Assembly (NCBI RefSeq): GCF_002423035.1
Contig: NZ_DIUM01000075.1
Location: 1 to 20,216, forward strand
Direction: 5' to 3'
From: Thiocapsa sp. UBA6158
Lineage (GTDB): Bacteria > Pseudomonadota > Gammaproteobacteria > Chromatiales > Chromatiaceae
DNA length: 20,216 nt
The notes beneath the pieces were generated by a model. That model ran no database searches. It was not told the DNA's origin and saw only the letters and a list, made by a program, of their open reading frames with translations. Positions 7,188 through 15,966 of the stretch are shown here, piece by piece. Each line of letters starts with the position of its first letter. The stretch's first letter is position 1. The translations under genes and the position numbers were made by a program.

Positions 7188-7799
7188 ATGAGCGAAGGCA
7201 TCCTCTTTATCGTCTCGGCACCGTCGGGTGCCGGGAAGACCTCGTTGGTCAAGGCGCTCTTGGCGCGTGATTCAGGCCTTTCCTTGTCGGTTTCCTGCAC
7301 GACGCGCGCGCCTCGCGCCGGCGAGCAGGACGGTGTGCACTATCATTTCATCGATCAGGCGCTGTTTCGGGAGTCGGCCGCCGCGGGTGAGTTTCTGGAG
7401 CATGCCGAGGTCTTCGGCAATCTCTACGGGACGCGCGAGGCCGATGTCCGCGAGGCACTGGCTGCCGGGCAGGATCTGATCCTGGAGATCGACTGGCAGG
7501 GCGCGCGCCAGGTGCGCGAACGCTTCGGCGCGGCGGTCGGGATCTTCGTCCTGCCGCCGTCGATCGCTGAGCTTGAGCGTCGGCTGCGCGGGCGGGGCAC
7601 CGACAGCGACGCGGTCATCGCCGATCGGATGGCGCAGGCGCGCGACGAGATGGCGCATGTCGAGGAGTATGCCTATCTGGTCGTCAACGACGGGTTCGAC
7701 ACGGCCCTGGATGCACTCGCGGCCATCGTTCTCGCCGAGCGACAGCGTTTGGAGCGGCAGCGGCCGCGGCTGGGGTTCCTGCTCGATGCCCTGATCTGA
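7188..7799 (+). CDS. gmk: Guanylate kinase
   Basis: This 203-residue cytosolic enzyme phosphorylates GMP (and dGMP) to GDP with ATP. The P-loop SAPSGAGKTSLVKAL is at residues 10-24. GMP-binding segments follow: SCTTRAPRAGEQDGVHYHF, and FGNLYGTREADV with the conserved YGT. LEIDWQGARQVRE is the usual core strand, and the lid region has RLRGRGTDSDAVIADRM. ATG 7188 is chosen because the protein then begins MSEGILFIVSAPSGAGK at normal family length; an in-frame start at 7056 would add 44 atypical residues. It is followed by rpoZ and spoT, the conserved gammaproteobacterial order. Confidence 0.97.
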   Translation: MSEGILFIVSAPSGAGKTSLVKALLARDSGLSLSVSCTTRAPRAGEQDGVHYHFIDQALFRESAAAGEFLEHAEVFGNLYGTREADVREALAAGQDLILEIDWQGARQVRERFGAAVGIFVLPPSIAELERRLRGRGTDSDAVIADRMAQARDEMAHVEEYAYLVVNDGFDTALDALAAIVLAERQRLERQRPRLGFLLDALI

Positions 7800-8011
7800 C
7801 GCGGGCGCGCCGCCGCTCCCTGCTGCTTCGCCATGTATGTTAGGCTCTTAGGATAAGGCTGCCGCGTGGGCGGTCGGCTCGGAGGGGCATGAACGGCGAG
7901 CCCGCCCCCCTGTCGAAGAAACACGAGTCCTCGCACCCGCGTCCGTCGTATTCCCCGGCCCCGTGCGCCGGCGCCCCCGGATTTTCGAGACCCCGATGGA
8001 GATGATTTCGC

Positions 8012-8314
8012 ATGGCCAGAATTACCGTTGAGGACTGCCTCAATCACGTCGACAACCGCTTCGACCTAGTGCTGCTCGCAACCAAGCGTGCCCGCCAGTT
8101 GGCGAACGGCGTCGAGCCGATCCTGCCTTGGGCCAATGACAAGCCTACCGTGATGGCGCTGCGCGAGATCGCCGCGGGCCACATCTCGACCGCCATGGTG
8201 CAGGCCGCCCAGCGCGAGATCGACGAGACCACTGCCGCCTTGGAGCAGGCACTCGCCGAGGAGTTGGCCTCCGAGCTCGGCGAGGCGGAGCCCAAGGGCG
8301 ATCCGCGCGAGTAG
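8012..8314 (+). CDS. rpoZ: DNA-directed RNA polymerase omega subunit
   Basis: This 100-residue protein begins MARITVEDCLNHVDNRFDLVLLATKRARQL, matching omega, which binds the beta-prime subunit, aids polymerase assembly and forms part of a (p)ppGpp-binding site in proteobacteria. The conserved AxxRA helix and the DKPTVMALREIAAG segment (about residues 43-56) are present. The C-terminal tail is acidic and variable. GGAG at 7998-8001 precedes the ATG by 10 bases. Its place between gmk and spoT is classical. A 10-bp tandem duplication (8308-8317 and 8318-8327) spans its stop codon. Confidence 0.97.
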   Translation: MARITVEDCLNHVDNRFDLVLLATKRARQLANGVEPILPWANDKPTVMALREIAAGHISTAMVQAAQREIDETTAALEQALAEELASELGEAEPKGDPRE

Positions 8315-8327
8315 AACCGAGTAGAAC
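8308..8327. repeat. 10-bp tandem duplication at the rpoZ stop
   Basis: CGAGTAGAAC occurs twice in direct succession, duplicating the last bases of rpoZ with its TAG. The second copy lies downstream and does not alter the protein. Confidence 0.8.
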
Positions 8328-8411
8328 CTCGATGCGCATGGACGAGACGCGGCGAGACACCGGAGAGCGCGGTCGTTCTGCGGTCGACCGCCGGGCACTG
8401 TGCGCTTCGTC

Positions 8412-10655
8412 ATGAGCCCGTGCGATGCCGGATCCATGCAAACCGCCTTCCTCCCCGTCGTTGCCCCGGCCACCGAGCACCCGATTCAGTCCGCCGTGGA
8501 GGCATTCGACCGCGCGCCCGTGGCCCGTTATTTGATCAGCGACCTCTGCGCCTATCTCGAGACCTATCTCCCGCCCGAGCAGGTCAGCGAGTTCTATCGC
8601 GCCTATCTGTTCGGGGCCGAGGCGCACGAGGGTCAGAGCCGCAAATCGGGCGAGCCCTACATCTACCATCCGGTCGCGGTCGCGCGCATCCTCGCCGAGA
8701 TGCACATGGACTATAAGTGCCTGATCGCGGCCCTGCTGCACGACGTGATCGAGGATACTCCGGTCGAGAAGGAGCAGGTCGCGGAGGTCTTCGACGAGGA
8801 GATCGCCGATCTCGTCGACGGGGTGAGCAAGCTCTCGCAGATCGAGTTCGAGTCGCGTGCCGAGGCCCAGGCGGCGAGCCTGCAGAAGATGCTGCTCGCC
8901 ATGACGCGCGACATCCGCGTCATCCTGATCAAGCTCGCCGATCGTCTCCACAACATGCGCACGCTCGGCTCCATGCACCCGGATGCCTGCCGACGGATCT
9001 CGCGCGAGACGCTCGACATCTTCGCACCCATCGCCAACCGTCTCGGCATCAACCGCGTTCGGGTCGAGCTCGAAGAGCTGGGATTCCTGCACCATTGGCC
9101 TTGGCGTCGCCATGTCATCCAGCGCGCCTTGCAGAAGACCTGCGGCGCGCGTGTCGAGATGGTCGGTACCGTGGAGACGGCCCTCAAACAGGCCCTGCAT
9201 CAGGAGGATATCCAGGGTGAGGTCGAGGGCCGACGCAAGCATCTTTACGGCATCTATCGCAAGATGCGAGAGAAGCGCCGAGCCTTCTCGGAGGTGGTGG
9301 ACGTCTTCGCCTTCCGGGTCACGGTGGATCGGGTCGACACCTGTTATCGGGTGCTCGGGCTGGTCCACAATCTCTACAAGCCGGTGCCGGGGCGATTCAA
9401 GGACTACATCGCCATCCCCAAGGCGAACGGCTATCAGTCCCTCCACACTGTGCTCATCGGCCCGCAGGGCATCCACATCGAGATCCAGATCCGCACCGAG
9501 GACATGCAGCGCATGGCCGAGTCCGGGATCGCCGCGCACTGGCTTTACAAGAGCGGCGAGCCGTCCACGGCAAATGCTACGACGCTGGCCTCGGAGTGGT
9601 TGCAGAATCTGCTCGTGATGCAGCATGCGGCGGGCAATTCGGTGGAGTTCCTCGATCACGTGAAGATCGATCTCTTCCCCGACGAGGTCTACGTCTTCAC
9701 GCCCAAAGGCCGGATCCTGACCCTGAAGCGAGGCGCCACGGTCATCGACTTCGCCTACGCGATCCATTCGGATGTCGGCAACACCTGTGTCGCCGCGCGG
9801 ATCGACCGGCGCATGGTCTCGCTCAGCACCCATCTGCGCAGCGGCCAAACGGTGGAGATCATCAACGCACCGGGTGCCAAGCCGAATGCGGCCTGGCTGA
9901 ATTTCGTCGTGACCGGCAAGGCCCGCGCGAGCATCCGGGGCTATCTGAAGAACCTCAAGCAGCGCGAGGCCCAGGTGCTGGGTCGGCGCCTGCTGAGTGC
10001 GGAGCTCGGTGCATTCGGGGTGGATGTGGATAATCTCGACCCGATCCGAGTCGCGGCCTACCTGGAAGAGGCCAATCAACGCACGCTCGAGGACCTGCTC
10101 GGGGACATCGGGCTGGGCAATCGTCTGGCCGCACTTGTAGCGCGGCGCTTGGCCGGGGGCGACGACGAGGAGGCGACCCAAGCGATGCAGGCCGTCAAGG
10201 ATCTGCATCCCCACCGCTTGGCGATTCGCGGCACCGAGGGGATGGTGGTGAGTTTCGCGCGCTGTTGTCGGCCGATCCCGGGCGACACCATCGCCGCGCT
10301 CTTCAGCCCGGGCCGCGGGATCGTGGTCCATCGCAGCGAATGCCGCAACCTCGGCAGCCTGGAGAGCAAGCGCGACAAACGTCTGGATGTCGAGTGGGCC
10401 AACGAGCCGGACGGGGAGTTTCCGACCGAGATCCGGGTGGAGATCGGCAATCGACGCGGTGCGCTCGCGGTGGTTGCCGGGGCCATCGCCGAGCTGGGCT
10501 CCAATATCGAGAACGTCCACTCGCGCGAGAAGGACGGCATGACGACGGCGTTGGAGTTTCTCATCCTCGTGAAGGGCCGCGTGCATCTTGCGCGCATCAT
10601 GCGCCGCCTGAGACAGATCCCGCTGGTCCTGCGGATCACCCGCATTCCGCGCTGA
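8412..10655 (+). CDS. spoT: Bifunctional (p)ppGpp synthetase/hydrolase SpoT
   Basis: From ATG 8412 the protein has 747 residues and aligns along its length with E. coli SpoT. The hydrolase domain has GEPYIYHPVAVARILAEM and the HDxxED motif LLHDVIEDT (His110, Asp111). The synthetase domain has AFRVTVDRVDTCYRVLG, then RFKDYIAIPKANGYQSLHT; the RFKD (328-331) is the RxKD form of bifunctional Rel/SpoT rather than the ExDD of RelA. A TGS domain (DLFPDEVYVFTPKGRI onward), a zinc-finger-like CCRPIPGD segment and a C-terminal ACT domain follow. It makes and degrades the stringent-response alarmone. The start is uncertain: GTG 8400, ATG 8412 and ATG 8436 are all in frame without a clear ribosome binding site, and all give an N-terminus longer than in E. 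coli. Confidence 0.96.
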   Translation: MSPCDAGSMQTAFLPVVAPATEHPIQSAVEAFDRAPVARYLISDLCAYLETYLPPEQVSEFYRAYLFGAEAHEGQSRKSGEPYIYHPVAVARILAEMHMDYKCLIAALLHDVIEDTPVEKEQVAEVFDEEIADLVDGVSKLSQIEFESRAEAQAASLQKMLLAMTRDIRVILIKLADRLHNMRTLGSMHPDACRRISRETLDIFAPIANRLGINRVRVELEELGFLHHWPWRRHVIQRALQKTCGARVEMVGTVETALKQALHQEDIQGEVEGRRKHLYGIYRKMREKRRAFSEVVDVFAFRVTVDRVDTCYRVLGLVHNLYKPVPGRFKDYIAIPKANGYQSLHTVLIGPQGIHIEIQIRTEDMQRMAESGIAAHWLYKSGEPSTANATTLASEWLQNLLVMQHAAGNSVEFLDHVKIDLFPDEVYVFTPKGRILTLKRGATVIDFAYAIHSDVGNTCVAARIDRRMVSLSTHLRSGQTVEIINAPGAKPNAAWLNFVVTGKARASIRGYLKNLKQREAQVLGRRLLSAELGAFGVDVDNLDPIRVAAYLEEANQRTLEDLLGDIGLGNRLAALVARRLAGGDDEEATQAMQAVKDLHPHRLAIRGTEGMVVSFARCCRPIPGDTIAALFSPGRGIVVHRSECRNLGSLESKRDKRLDVEWANEPDGEFPTEIRVEIGNRRGALAVVAGAIAELGSNIENVHSREKDGMTTALEFLILVKGRVHLARIMRRLRQIPLVLRITRIPR

Positions 10656-10820
10656 CGCCCGGGTTCTCGATCGCGATCCGGCACCGCGCCCGCGTCACGC
10701 TCGGGTTGCATCCGAAACGCATCGGCGCCATCTCAACTCCCACACGCGCGGTCGGAGATCGTCCAACCCGCGACCATCAAGCCGTACGCCCTCGAGCGTG
10801 CCTCAGAGAAGGGTCGACTC

Positions 10821-11237
10821 ATGTCCGAACTCACGATCGACGAGCGCTGCTCGCTGACGCGCCGCATCATGTCGCTGCTGGAAGGCTGGAATCTCGGTGC
10901 GAGCGACATCCTGGTGCTTCTTCAATTGCCGGCCAGCATCAAGGCGCGGAACCTCTCGCGCTATCGGGACGAGGACTGCTTTCCGGACGATCCTCAGGTC
11001 AATCGCCGGCTGTCTTACCTGGTGCGGATCGAAGATGCCCTGCACACCTATTTTCCGCGCAACCCGGAAATGCGCCACCTCTGGGTCAAACGCGCCAACA
11101 AGCAATTCAACAAACGTGCGCCGATCGCTGTGATGGTCGAGGACGGCGAGAGCGGACTCATCTCCGTCCTCTCGCATCTGGACTGCACCTTCGCGTGGGA
11201 CATGACGGGGTCGAAGGCCGAATACGGCAAGGGCTGA
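10821..11237 (+). CDS. MbcA/ParS/Xre-type antitoxin-like protein, without a toxin partner
   Basis: This 138-residue protein resembles the MbcA/ParS/Xre antitoxin superfamily (DUF2384). A helical N-terminal half, with GASDILVLLQLP as a likely helix-turn-helix, leads to RLSYLVRIEDALHTYFP and then to the toxin-binding-like domain WVKRANKQFNKRAPIAVMVEDGESGLISVLSHL. Canonical relatives sit next to a RES-domain (ParT/MbcT-like) toxin. Here the next gene is convergent hemF, only 109 bp away, and spoT lies upstream, so no toxin is adjacent. GAAGGG at 10808-10813 lies 7 bases before the ATG. It may act as a stand-alone regulator; the function is inferred. The gap of 165 bp after spoT leaves operon membership open. 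Confidence 0.75.
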   Translation: MSELTIDERCSLTRRIMSLLEGWNLGASDILVLLQLPASIKARNLSRYRDEDCFPDDPQVNRRLSYLVRIEDALHTYFPRNPEMRHLWVKRANKQFNKRAPIAVMVEDGESGLISVLSHLDCTFAWDMTGSKAEYGKG

Positions 11238-11346
11238 CCTGTCGCCCGAGCCGTTTTCCGGAAAATTCAAAACCCCTAGCCTGTGCTGACGGTCGGAAGC
11301 ACGACGACCGCCGGCGGTCGGTGTGCCTCGCATGGCTCGGCACAAC

Positions 11347-12282
11347 CTAGTTCCCGCCGGGTGCGTCCTCGGCAAGCCAGTCACGCGGCTTGAGGAAGCG
11401 CTCGTAGAGTTCGGCCTCCGGGCTTCCGGGTTCCGGGCGATAGTCGTAGCGCCAGCTCACCTCCGGCGGGAGCGACATCAGGATCGACTCGGTACGCCCG
11501 CCCGATTGCAGCCCGAATAGGGTGCCTCGGTCGTAGACCAGGTTGAATTCCACATAGCGACCGCGGCGGTATTTCTGGAAGGCGCGCTCCTCGTCGCCGT
11601 ATTGCTTCGCCCAGCGGCGATTCACGATGGGCAGGTAGGCCGGCAGATAGGCCTCCGCGACGCTGCGCATGACGGCGAAGCTGTGCTCGAACCCTCCTTC
11701 GCTCAGGTCATCGAAAAACAGCCCGCCGACCCCGCGGGGCTCCTCGCGGTGCTTGAGATAAAAATAGCGGTCACACCAGTCCTTGTAGCGCGGATAGACG
11801 TCCTCGCCGAACGGCAGGCAGGCTTCGCGTGCGGCGCGATGCCAGTGTCGCACGTCCTCCTCGAAGCCGTAATAGGGCGTCAGATCGAAACCGCCGCCGA
11901 ACCACCAGACCGGCTCGGCGCCGGGTCGCTCAGCGATGAAGAAGCGCACGTTCAGATGCGAGGTCGGCACGTAGGGATTCTGCGGGTGTGCGACCAAGGA
12001 CACGCCCATCGCCTGGAAGCCGCGCCCCGCAAGCTCGGGCCGATTCGCGCTTGCCGAGGGCGGCAGGCGCTCGCCGAAGACATGCGAGAAGTTGATGCCG
12101 GCGCGCTCGAAGACGGCCCCGTCCTGCATGATGCGCGTACGCCCGCCGCCGCCGCCCGGACGCTCCCAGGCGTCCTCGCGGAAACCTGCTCCGCCGTCGG
12201 TCTCGCGCAACGCCGCGCAGATGCGGTCCTGCAGATCGAGCAGATAGGTCTTGACGGCGTCGGCGTCGGGTCGATCGGACAT
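11347..12282 (-). CDS. hemF: Oxygen-dependent coproporphyrinogen III oxidase
   Basis: This 311-residue cytosolic enzyme converts coproporphyrinogen III to protoporphyrinogen IX with O2, in haem and (bacterio)chlorophyll precursor synthesis. Family signatures include GGGGRTRIMQDGAVFERAG, NFSHVFG, NPYVPTSHLNVRFF, WWFGGGFDLTPYYG, CDRYFYLKHREEPRGVGG and GRYVEFNLVYDRGTLFGLQ. The segment SHLNVR carries the conserved His. The start at 12282 has GAGGAG at 12291-12296, 8 bases upstream. It is divergent from the exported-protein gene at 12435; the 152-bp gap must hold both promoters, but no clear pair was identified. Confidence 0.97.
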   Translation of the reverse strand: MSDRPDADAVKTYLLDLQDRICAALRETDGGAGFREDAWERPGGGGGRTRIMQDGAVFERAGINFSHVFGERLPPSASANRPELAGRGFQAMGVSLVAHPQNPYVPTSHLNVRFFIAERPGAEPVWWFGGGFDLTPYYGFEEDVRHWHRAAREACLPFGEDVYPRYKDWCDRYFYLKHREEPRGVGGLFFDDLSEGGFEHSFAVMRSVAEAYLPAYLPIVNRRWAKQYGDEERAFQKYRRGRYVEFNLVYDRGTLFGLQSGGRTESILMSLPPEVSWRYDYRPEPGSPEAELYERFLKPRDWLAEDAPGGN

Positions 12283-12434
12283 CGCGGCAACTCCTCGCAG
12301 GTACGGTTATCATGAGATGGCTGGTCGGATAGTACCGAATGTTGACCCGTTGAGGTCCCCTCGCCGAGCTCGACCTGATTGGACCCTCGGTCCTGCGAGT
12401 CCCGCGAGCCATAACACCATAAGGAGACAACCCG

Positions 12435-13001
12435 ATGTCCATCGTCCTGCGCTCGCTGCTGATCGCCCCCGTCCTGCTCGCCGGCTCGGCTTTTGTTGCG
12501 GCCGATCAAGCCGTCACCTTTCTGACCTATCAGTCATCCGTCCCGGATGACTGGGTCGTCGAGACGCCCAAGAGCGAGATGCGCCAGCTCCAGTTCAAGG
12601 TTCCCGCGCCCCCCGGCGGCGAGGGTGGCGACGGTGCCGAGTTCGTCGTCTACTTCTTCGGACCCGGTCAGGGCGGGACGCTGGAGGCGAACATCGAGCG
12701 CTGGCAGTCTCAGTTCCAAGGCCCCGACGGCGCGCAGGTCGAGCCGACCGTGACGCAGATCGGCACCGAGACGATTCCGGCCACGTTGGTCGAGCTGCGC
12801 GGCAGCTACGGCCGCAGCGTCGGGATGGGGCCGGGCGAGGACGTGCAGGCGGATCGGATGCTCCTCGCCGGCGTCGTCGAGTCGCCGGAAGGAAACCTCT
12901 ACCCGCAGATGCACGGCCCGGCGGAGCTGGTTGCCGCCCAGCGTGAGGGCTTCGTCGCCTTCATGAAGGGGATCCGGCCGACGGCTCCCACGACGCCGTA
13001 A
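12435..13001 (+). CDS. Small exported protein of unknown function
   Basis: This 188-residue protein starts with a signal peptide (MSIVLRSLLIAPVLLAGSAFVAA, probable cleavage near residue 23). The mature part is rich in strands: DDWVVETPKSEMRQLQFKVP, then AEFVVYFFGPGQGGTLEANIERWQSQF and a C-terminal QREGFVAFMKGIRP. The fold is not assigned; similar short periplasmic proteins are usually called hypothetical. There is no cysteine lipobox. AAGGAG at 12421-12426 lies 8 bases before ATG. The gene ends 34 bases before the acylase gene and probably shares its transcript, which hints at an envelope role but says nothing about mechanism. Confidence 0.85.
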   Translation: MSIVLRSLLIAPVLLAGSAFVAADQAVTFLTYQSSVPDDWVVETPKSEMRQLQFKVPAPPGGEGGDGAEFVVYFFGPGQGGTLEANIERWQSQFQGPDGAQVEPTVTQIGTETIPATLVELRGSYGRSVGMGPGEDVQADRMLLAGVVESPEGNLYPQMHGPAELVAAQREGFVAFMKGIRPTAPTTP

Positions 13002-13035
13002 GCCGACATCCGGAAACCGAACGCAGGTTCAACGC

Positions 13036-15498
13036 ATGCCGCGTCGGATCCTATTGCTCGTCCTTGCGATCCCGGTTGTGGGCGTCTTGGCGGGCGCCGC
13101 CGGCCTGGTGTGGATCGCCAAACGCGGCGAGCCGAGCTATGCGGGTAGCCTGGCCATTCCGGGGCTCGAAGCCCCGGTGCGCGTTCGTTACGGGCCGCAT
13201 GCGATCCCGACGATCGAGGCCGACAGCGTCCATGATCTGCTGTTCGCTCAAGGCTATGTCGTCGCGCGCGAGCGGATGTGGCAGATGGATCTGCTGCGCC
13301 GTCTCGCCGGCGGGCGTTTGGCGGAGGTGTTCGGGGCCCTGGTGCTGCCGGCGGATCGCTTCTTTCGCACCATGGGTCTCGATCGCGAGGCCGAGCGCAG
13401 CCTCGCTGTATTGAACGACGATGAGAGGTCTCTCCTCGAGTCCTATGCGGCGGGCGTGAACGCTTATCGGGCCGAGGCGACGGCCGAGCGTCGCTTGCCG
13501 CTGGAGTACCTGATCGTGCGCGCCGAGCCCGCACCTTGGACCCCGCAAGACAGCCTCCTGATCGGCGGCTACATGGCCTGGACCCAGTCCTACAATCTAC
13601 GCGCCGAGCTGACCTTTCTGCGTCTGGCGGCCCGCATCGGTTCGGAGCGGGCGCGCGAACTCTTTCCGACCGATGCCGGGATCCCGGCGCCGGAGGTGTC
13701 GCCCGAGCTGGTGCGCGAGCTGGTGCAGGAACAGGTGCGCTCTCCGGTGCGCGGCAACCGGCGAGGGCTGACGATCGAGCCCGTGCTGGAGATCGTTGCC
13801 AGACTCGGCCTGCCCTTGCCCGCGGCGGCGAGCAACGGCTGGGCGGTCAACGGACCTCGCACGGCGGACGGCGAGGCCCTGCTCGCCAACGACCCGCATC
13901 TGGCGGCATCCATGCCGGGGATCTGGTACATGCTGGAGCTGATTGCAGCGGATCTGCATGTCGTCGGGGCGAGCCTGCCCGGTGTCCCGCTGGTCATGAT
14001 CGGACACAATCGGGATCTCGCCTGGGGCTTCACCAGCACCATCGCCGATACGCAGGACATCTTCGTCGAGCGTCTCATGCCCGACGGCAAGAGTGTGGAG
14101 CGTGCGGACGGACGGTCCGAGCCGATCGCGACCCGGGTCGAGCGCATCTCGGTCAAGGGCGCCGATCCGGTCGAGCTGGTCATCCGCTCGACCGGCAACG
14201 GCGTGATCGTCAACGATATCCTGGGCCCGATCACGAAAACGCCGATGGACCTGCCGAGCCTGGACACGCCCCATCTGCTGGCCCTGCGCGAGACCAACGA
14301 TCTCCCGGATCGCGCCTTCGCCGGGCTGCTGCGTCTCAACCAGGCCGAGACGCTCGAGCAGGCCGGCGAGGCCATCCTGGAGTTCAAGCACGTCGCCCTG
14401 AATCTCATGTCGGCGCACCGCGACGGCAGCATCGCCTTACAGGTCAGCGGGGTCCTGCCGCACCGCGGCAAGGGCTCGGGCGCCTTCCCGTCGCCGGGTT
14501 GGGTGGACGGCTATGCCTGGCAGGGGCTCGTGCCCCAGACGCGCAACCCGCGGCGCGTCGATCCGCCCGGGGCGGCCTTGATCACCGCCAACAACCGCAT
14601 CGTCCCGGTCGAGTATCCGGTGACCATCAGCAACGCCTGGATGGCGCCCTTTCGCGCCGAGCGCATCGCCGAGCGGCTCGATGCGGCCGGTCCCTTGACG
14701 TCCGAGACGATGGCGGACATCCAGACCGATCGCATCAGCACCCAAGCACGGTTGGCCCAAGCCGCCCTGCGCGCAATCGAGATCGATCTGCAGGCGGTCG
14801 ACCAGGCTGCCTGGAACATCGCCGCCGAAGAGCTGCTCGACTGGGACGGCGACATGGCGGGGTCGAGCCGGTCCGCGGCCTTCTTTGCCCTGCTCGAACC
14901 GGCGCTCTACAGGGCGCTTTACGAAGACGAGCTCGGGGTCGACCTCGAAGCCATGACGGCGATGGCCATGTTCGCCTACAGCCCCTTGCAGGAGATGCTC
15001 CGCAGCGGCCGGTCGAGTTTCTGGGACGATGTGACGACGCGCTGGACCGAGGGCCCGGCCGAGATTTGGGCGCGGGCGCTCAGGGCCGCCAAGGCGGATC
15101 TCGATGACCGTATCGGCAATCCGCAGGATGCGCGTCTCGACCGGATTCGGACCCTGACCTTCCCGCACGCCTTCGGCACCCTGCCGCTCGTCGGGCGTCT
15201 CTTCAGCGTCGGTCCGATCGGTGTCGGCGGCCATGCGGATACGGTGAATGTCATGAAACCGATGCCGCTCGCACCCGAGGAGCCCGTCTTCATTGCCTCG
15301 ATGCGGGTCGTCTACACGCCCGCGGATTGGGCAGGCACCCGCGGCGTGCTGCCGCTCGGCCAGTCCGGACACCTCTTTTCGCGCCATCGCAGGGACCAGC
15401 TCGATGCTTGGTTGACGGGCGGCATCGATCCCTGGCCCTGGAACGGGCCGAGCGCGCAAGAGACGGTCGGTGTTTTGATGCTGGCCCCGGGTCTTTGA
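13036..15498 (+). CDS. Penicillin-acylase-family Ntn hydrolase
   Basis: This 820-residue protein begins with one hydrophobic segment (about residues 4-28) that could be a signal peptide or membrane anchor, so it probably acts in the periplasm. The family (penicillin G acylase, cephalosporin acylase, acyl-homoserine-lactone acylases) matures by autocleavage before a nucleophilic Ser, here Ser266 in AAASNGWAVNG. Other marks are ANDPHLAASMPGIWYMLEL, GVPLVMIGHNRDLAWGFT, ITANNRIVP (Asn519-Asn520, equivalent to the oxyanion-hole Asn) and a C-terminal VLPLGQSGHLFSRH. The alpha part would end at about 265 and the beta part start at 266. The substrate cannot be told from sequence; penicillin, acyl-homoserine lactone or another amide are all possible. 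It converges on dtd with 23 bases between stops. Confidence 0.93.
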   Translation: MPRRILLLVLAIPVVGVLAGAAGLVWIAKRGEPSYAGSLAIPGLEAPVRVRYGPHAIPTIEADSVHDLLFAQGYVVARERMWQMDLLRRLAGGRLAEVFGALVLPADRFFRTMGLDREAERSLAVLNDDERSLLESYAAGVNAYRAEATAERRLPLEYLIVRAEPAPWTPQDSLLIGGYMAWTQSYNLRAELTFLRLAARIGSERARELFPTDAGIPAPEVSPELVRELVQEQVRSPVRGNRRGLTIEPVLEIVARLGLPLPAAASNGWAVNGPRTADGEALLANDPHLAASMPGIWYMLELIAADLHVVGASLPGVPLVMIGHNRDLAWGFTSTIADTQDIFVERLMPDGKSVERADGRSEPIATRVERISVKGADPVELVIRSTGNGVIVNDILGPITKTPMDLPSLDTPHLLALRETNDLPDRAFAGLLRLNQAETLEQAGEAILEFKHVALNLMSAHRDGSIALQVSGVLPHRGKGSGAFPSPGWVDGYAWQGLVPQTRNPRRVDPPGAALITANNRIVPVEYPVTISNAWMAPFRAERIAERLDAAGPLTSETMADIQTDRISTQARLAQAALRAIEIDLQAVDQAAWNIAAEELLDWDGDMAGSSRSAAFFALLEPALYRALYEDELGVDLEAMTAMAMFAYSPLQEMLRSGRSSFWDDVTTRWTEGPAEIWARALRAAKADLDDRIGNPQDARLDRIRTLTFPHAFGTLPLVGRLFSVGPIGVGGHADTVNVMKPMPLAPEEPVFIASMRVVYTPADWAGTRGVLPLGQSGHLFSRHRRDQLDAWLTGGIDPWPWNGPSAQETVGVLMLAPGL

Positions 15499-15521
15499 TC
15501 GGGCTTGAGCGTGGATTGTCC

Positions 15522-15959
15522 TCAGGTTTCCAGCCAGAAGGTCACGGGGCCGTCGTTGACTAGGCTGACTTGCATGTCGGCACCGAAGCGCCCGGTCGCG
15601 ACCCGGGAGTGAGCGGCGTGCGCCCGAGCGACCAGGTCGTCGAACAGGCGCTCGCCCTCGTCGGGCGGCGCGGCGGAGGTAAAGCTCGCACGGGTCCCTT
15701 TGCGGGTGTCCGCGGCGAGTGTGAATTGCGGCACCAAGAGAAGCCCGCCGCGGATGTCGCGCAGGCTGAGGTTCATGCGGTCGTCGGCATCAGGGAAGAC
15801 CCGATAGCCGAGCAGACGCTCCAGCAGGCGTTCTGCGCGGGCGGCCGTATCCTCTCGCTGCACGCCCACAAAAACCAACAGGCCGCGCTCGATGCTGCCG
15901 ATCGTCTCGCCCGAGACCTCGACGTGTGCACGGGAGACACGTTGCAGTAAACCGATCAT
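15522..15959 (-). CDS. dtd: D-aminoacyl-tRNA deacylase
   Basis: This 145-residue cytosolic enzyme hydrolyses D-aminoacyl-tRNAs and mischarged glycyl-tRNA(Ala), which prevents D-amino acid misuse. It begins MIGLLQRVSRAHVEV, and carries VPQFTLAADTRKGTRASF (usual SQFTLAADT-KG, with Ser replaced by Pro at position 77) and the cross-subunit NDGPVTFWLET near the end (135-145). The length is normal. The longer frame reaching 16844 overlaps pip and is not used. It lies 143 bp downstream of pip on the same strand, a frequent gammaproteobacterial pairing. The gap contains an inverted-repeat element. Confidence 0.95.
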   Translation of the reverse strand: MIGLLQRVSRAHVEVSGETIGSIERGLLVFVGVQREDTAARAERLLERLLGYRVFPDADDRMNLSLRDIRGGLLLVPQFTLAADTRKGTRASFTSAAPPDEGERLFDDLVARAHAAHSRVATGRFGADMQVSLVNDGPVTFWLET

Positions 15960-15966
15960 GCTGAAT

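Noticed and set aside
8145..10586. 813-codon open frame on the minus strand opposite spoT
   Set aside because: It is the mirror of a clear SpoT gene in GC-rich DNA; the protein has no recognisable motif and would overlap spoT almost fully.
11254..11265. Palindrome TTTTCCGGAAAA between the ParS-like gene and hemF as a terminator
   Set aside because: A 6-bp palindrome without a loop or a downstream T run; too weak to call as a terminator.
13536..15107. 523-codon second frame within the acylase gene
   Set aside because: Same-strand overlapping frame, very rich in Arg, Gly and Ala, with no motif; the acylase frame is unambiguous.
15499..15521. Shared terminator between the converging acylase and dtd genes
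   Set aside because: Only 23 bases long, with no hairpin seen.
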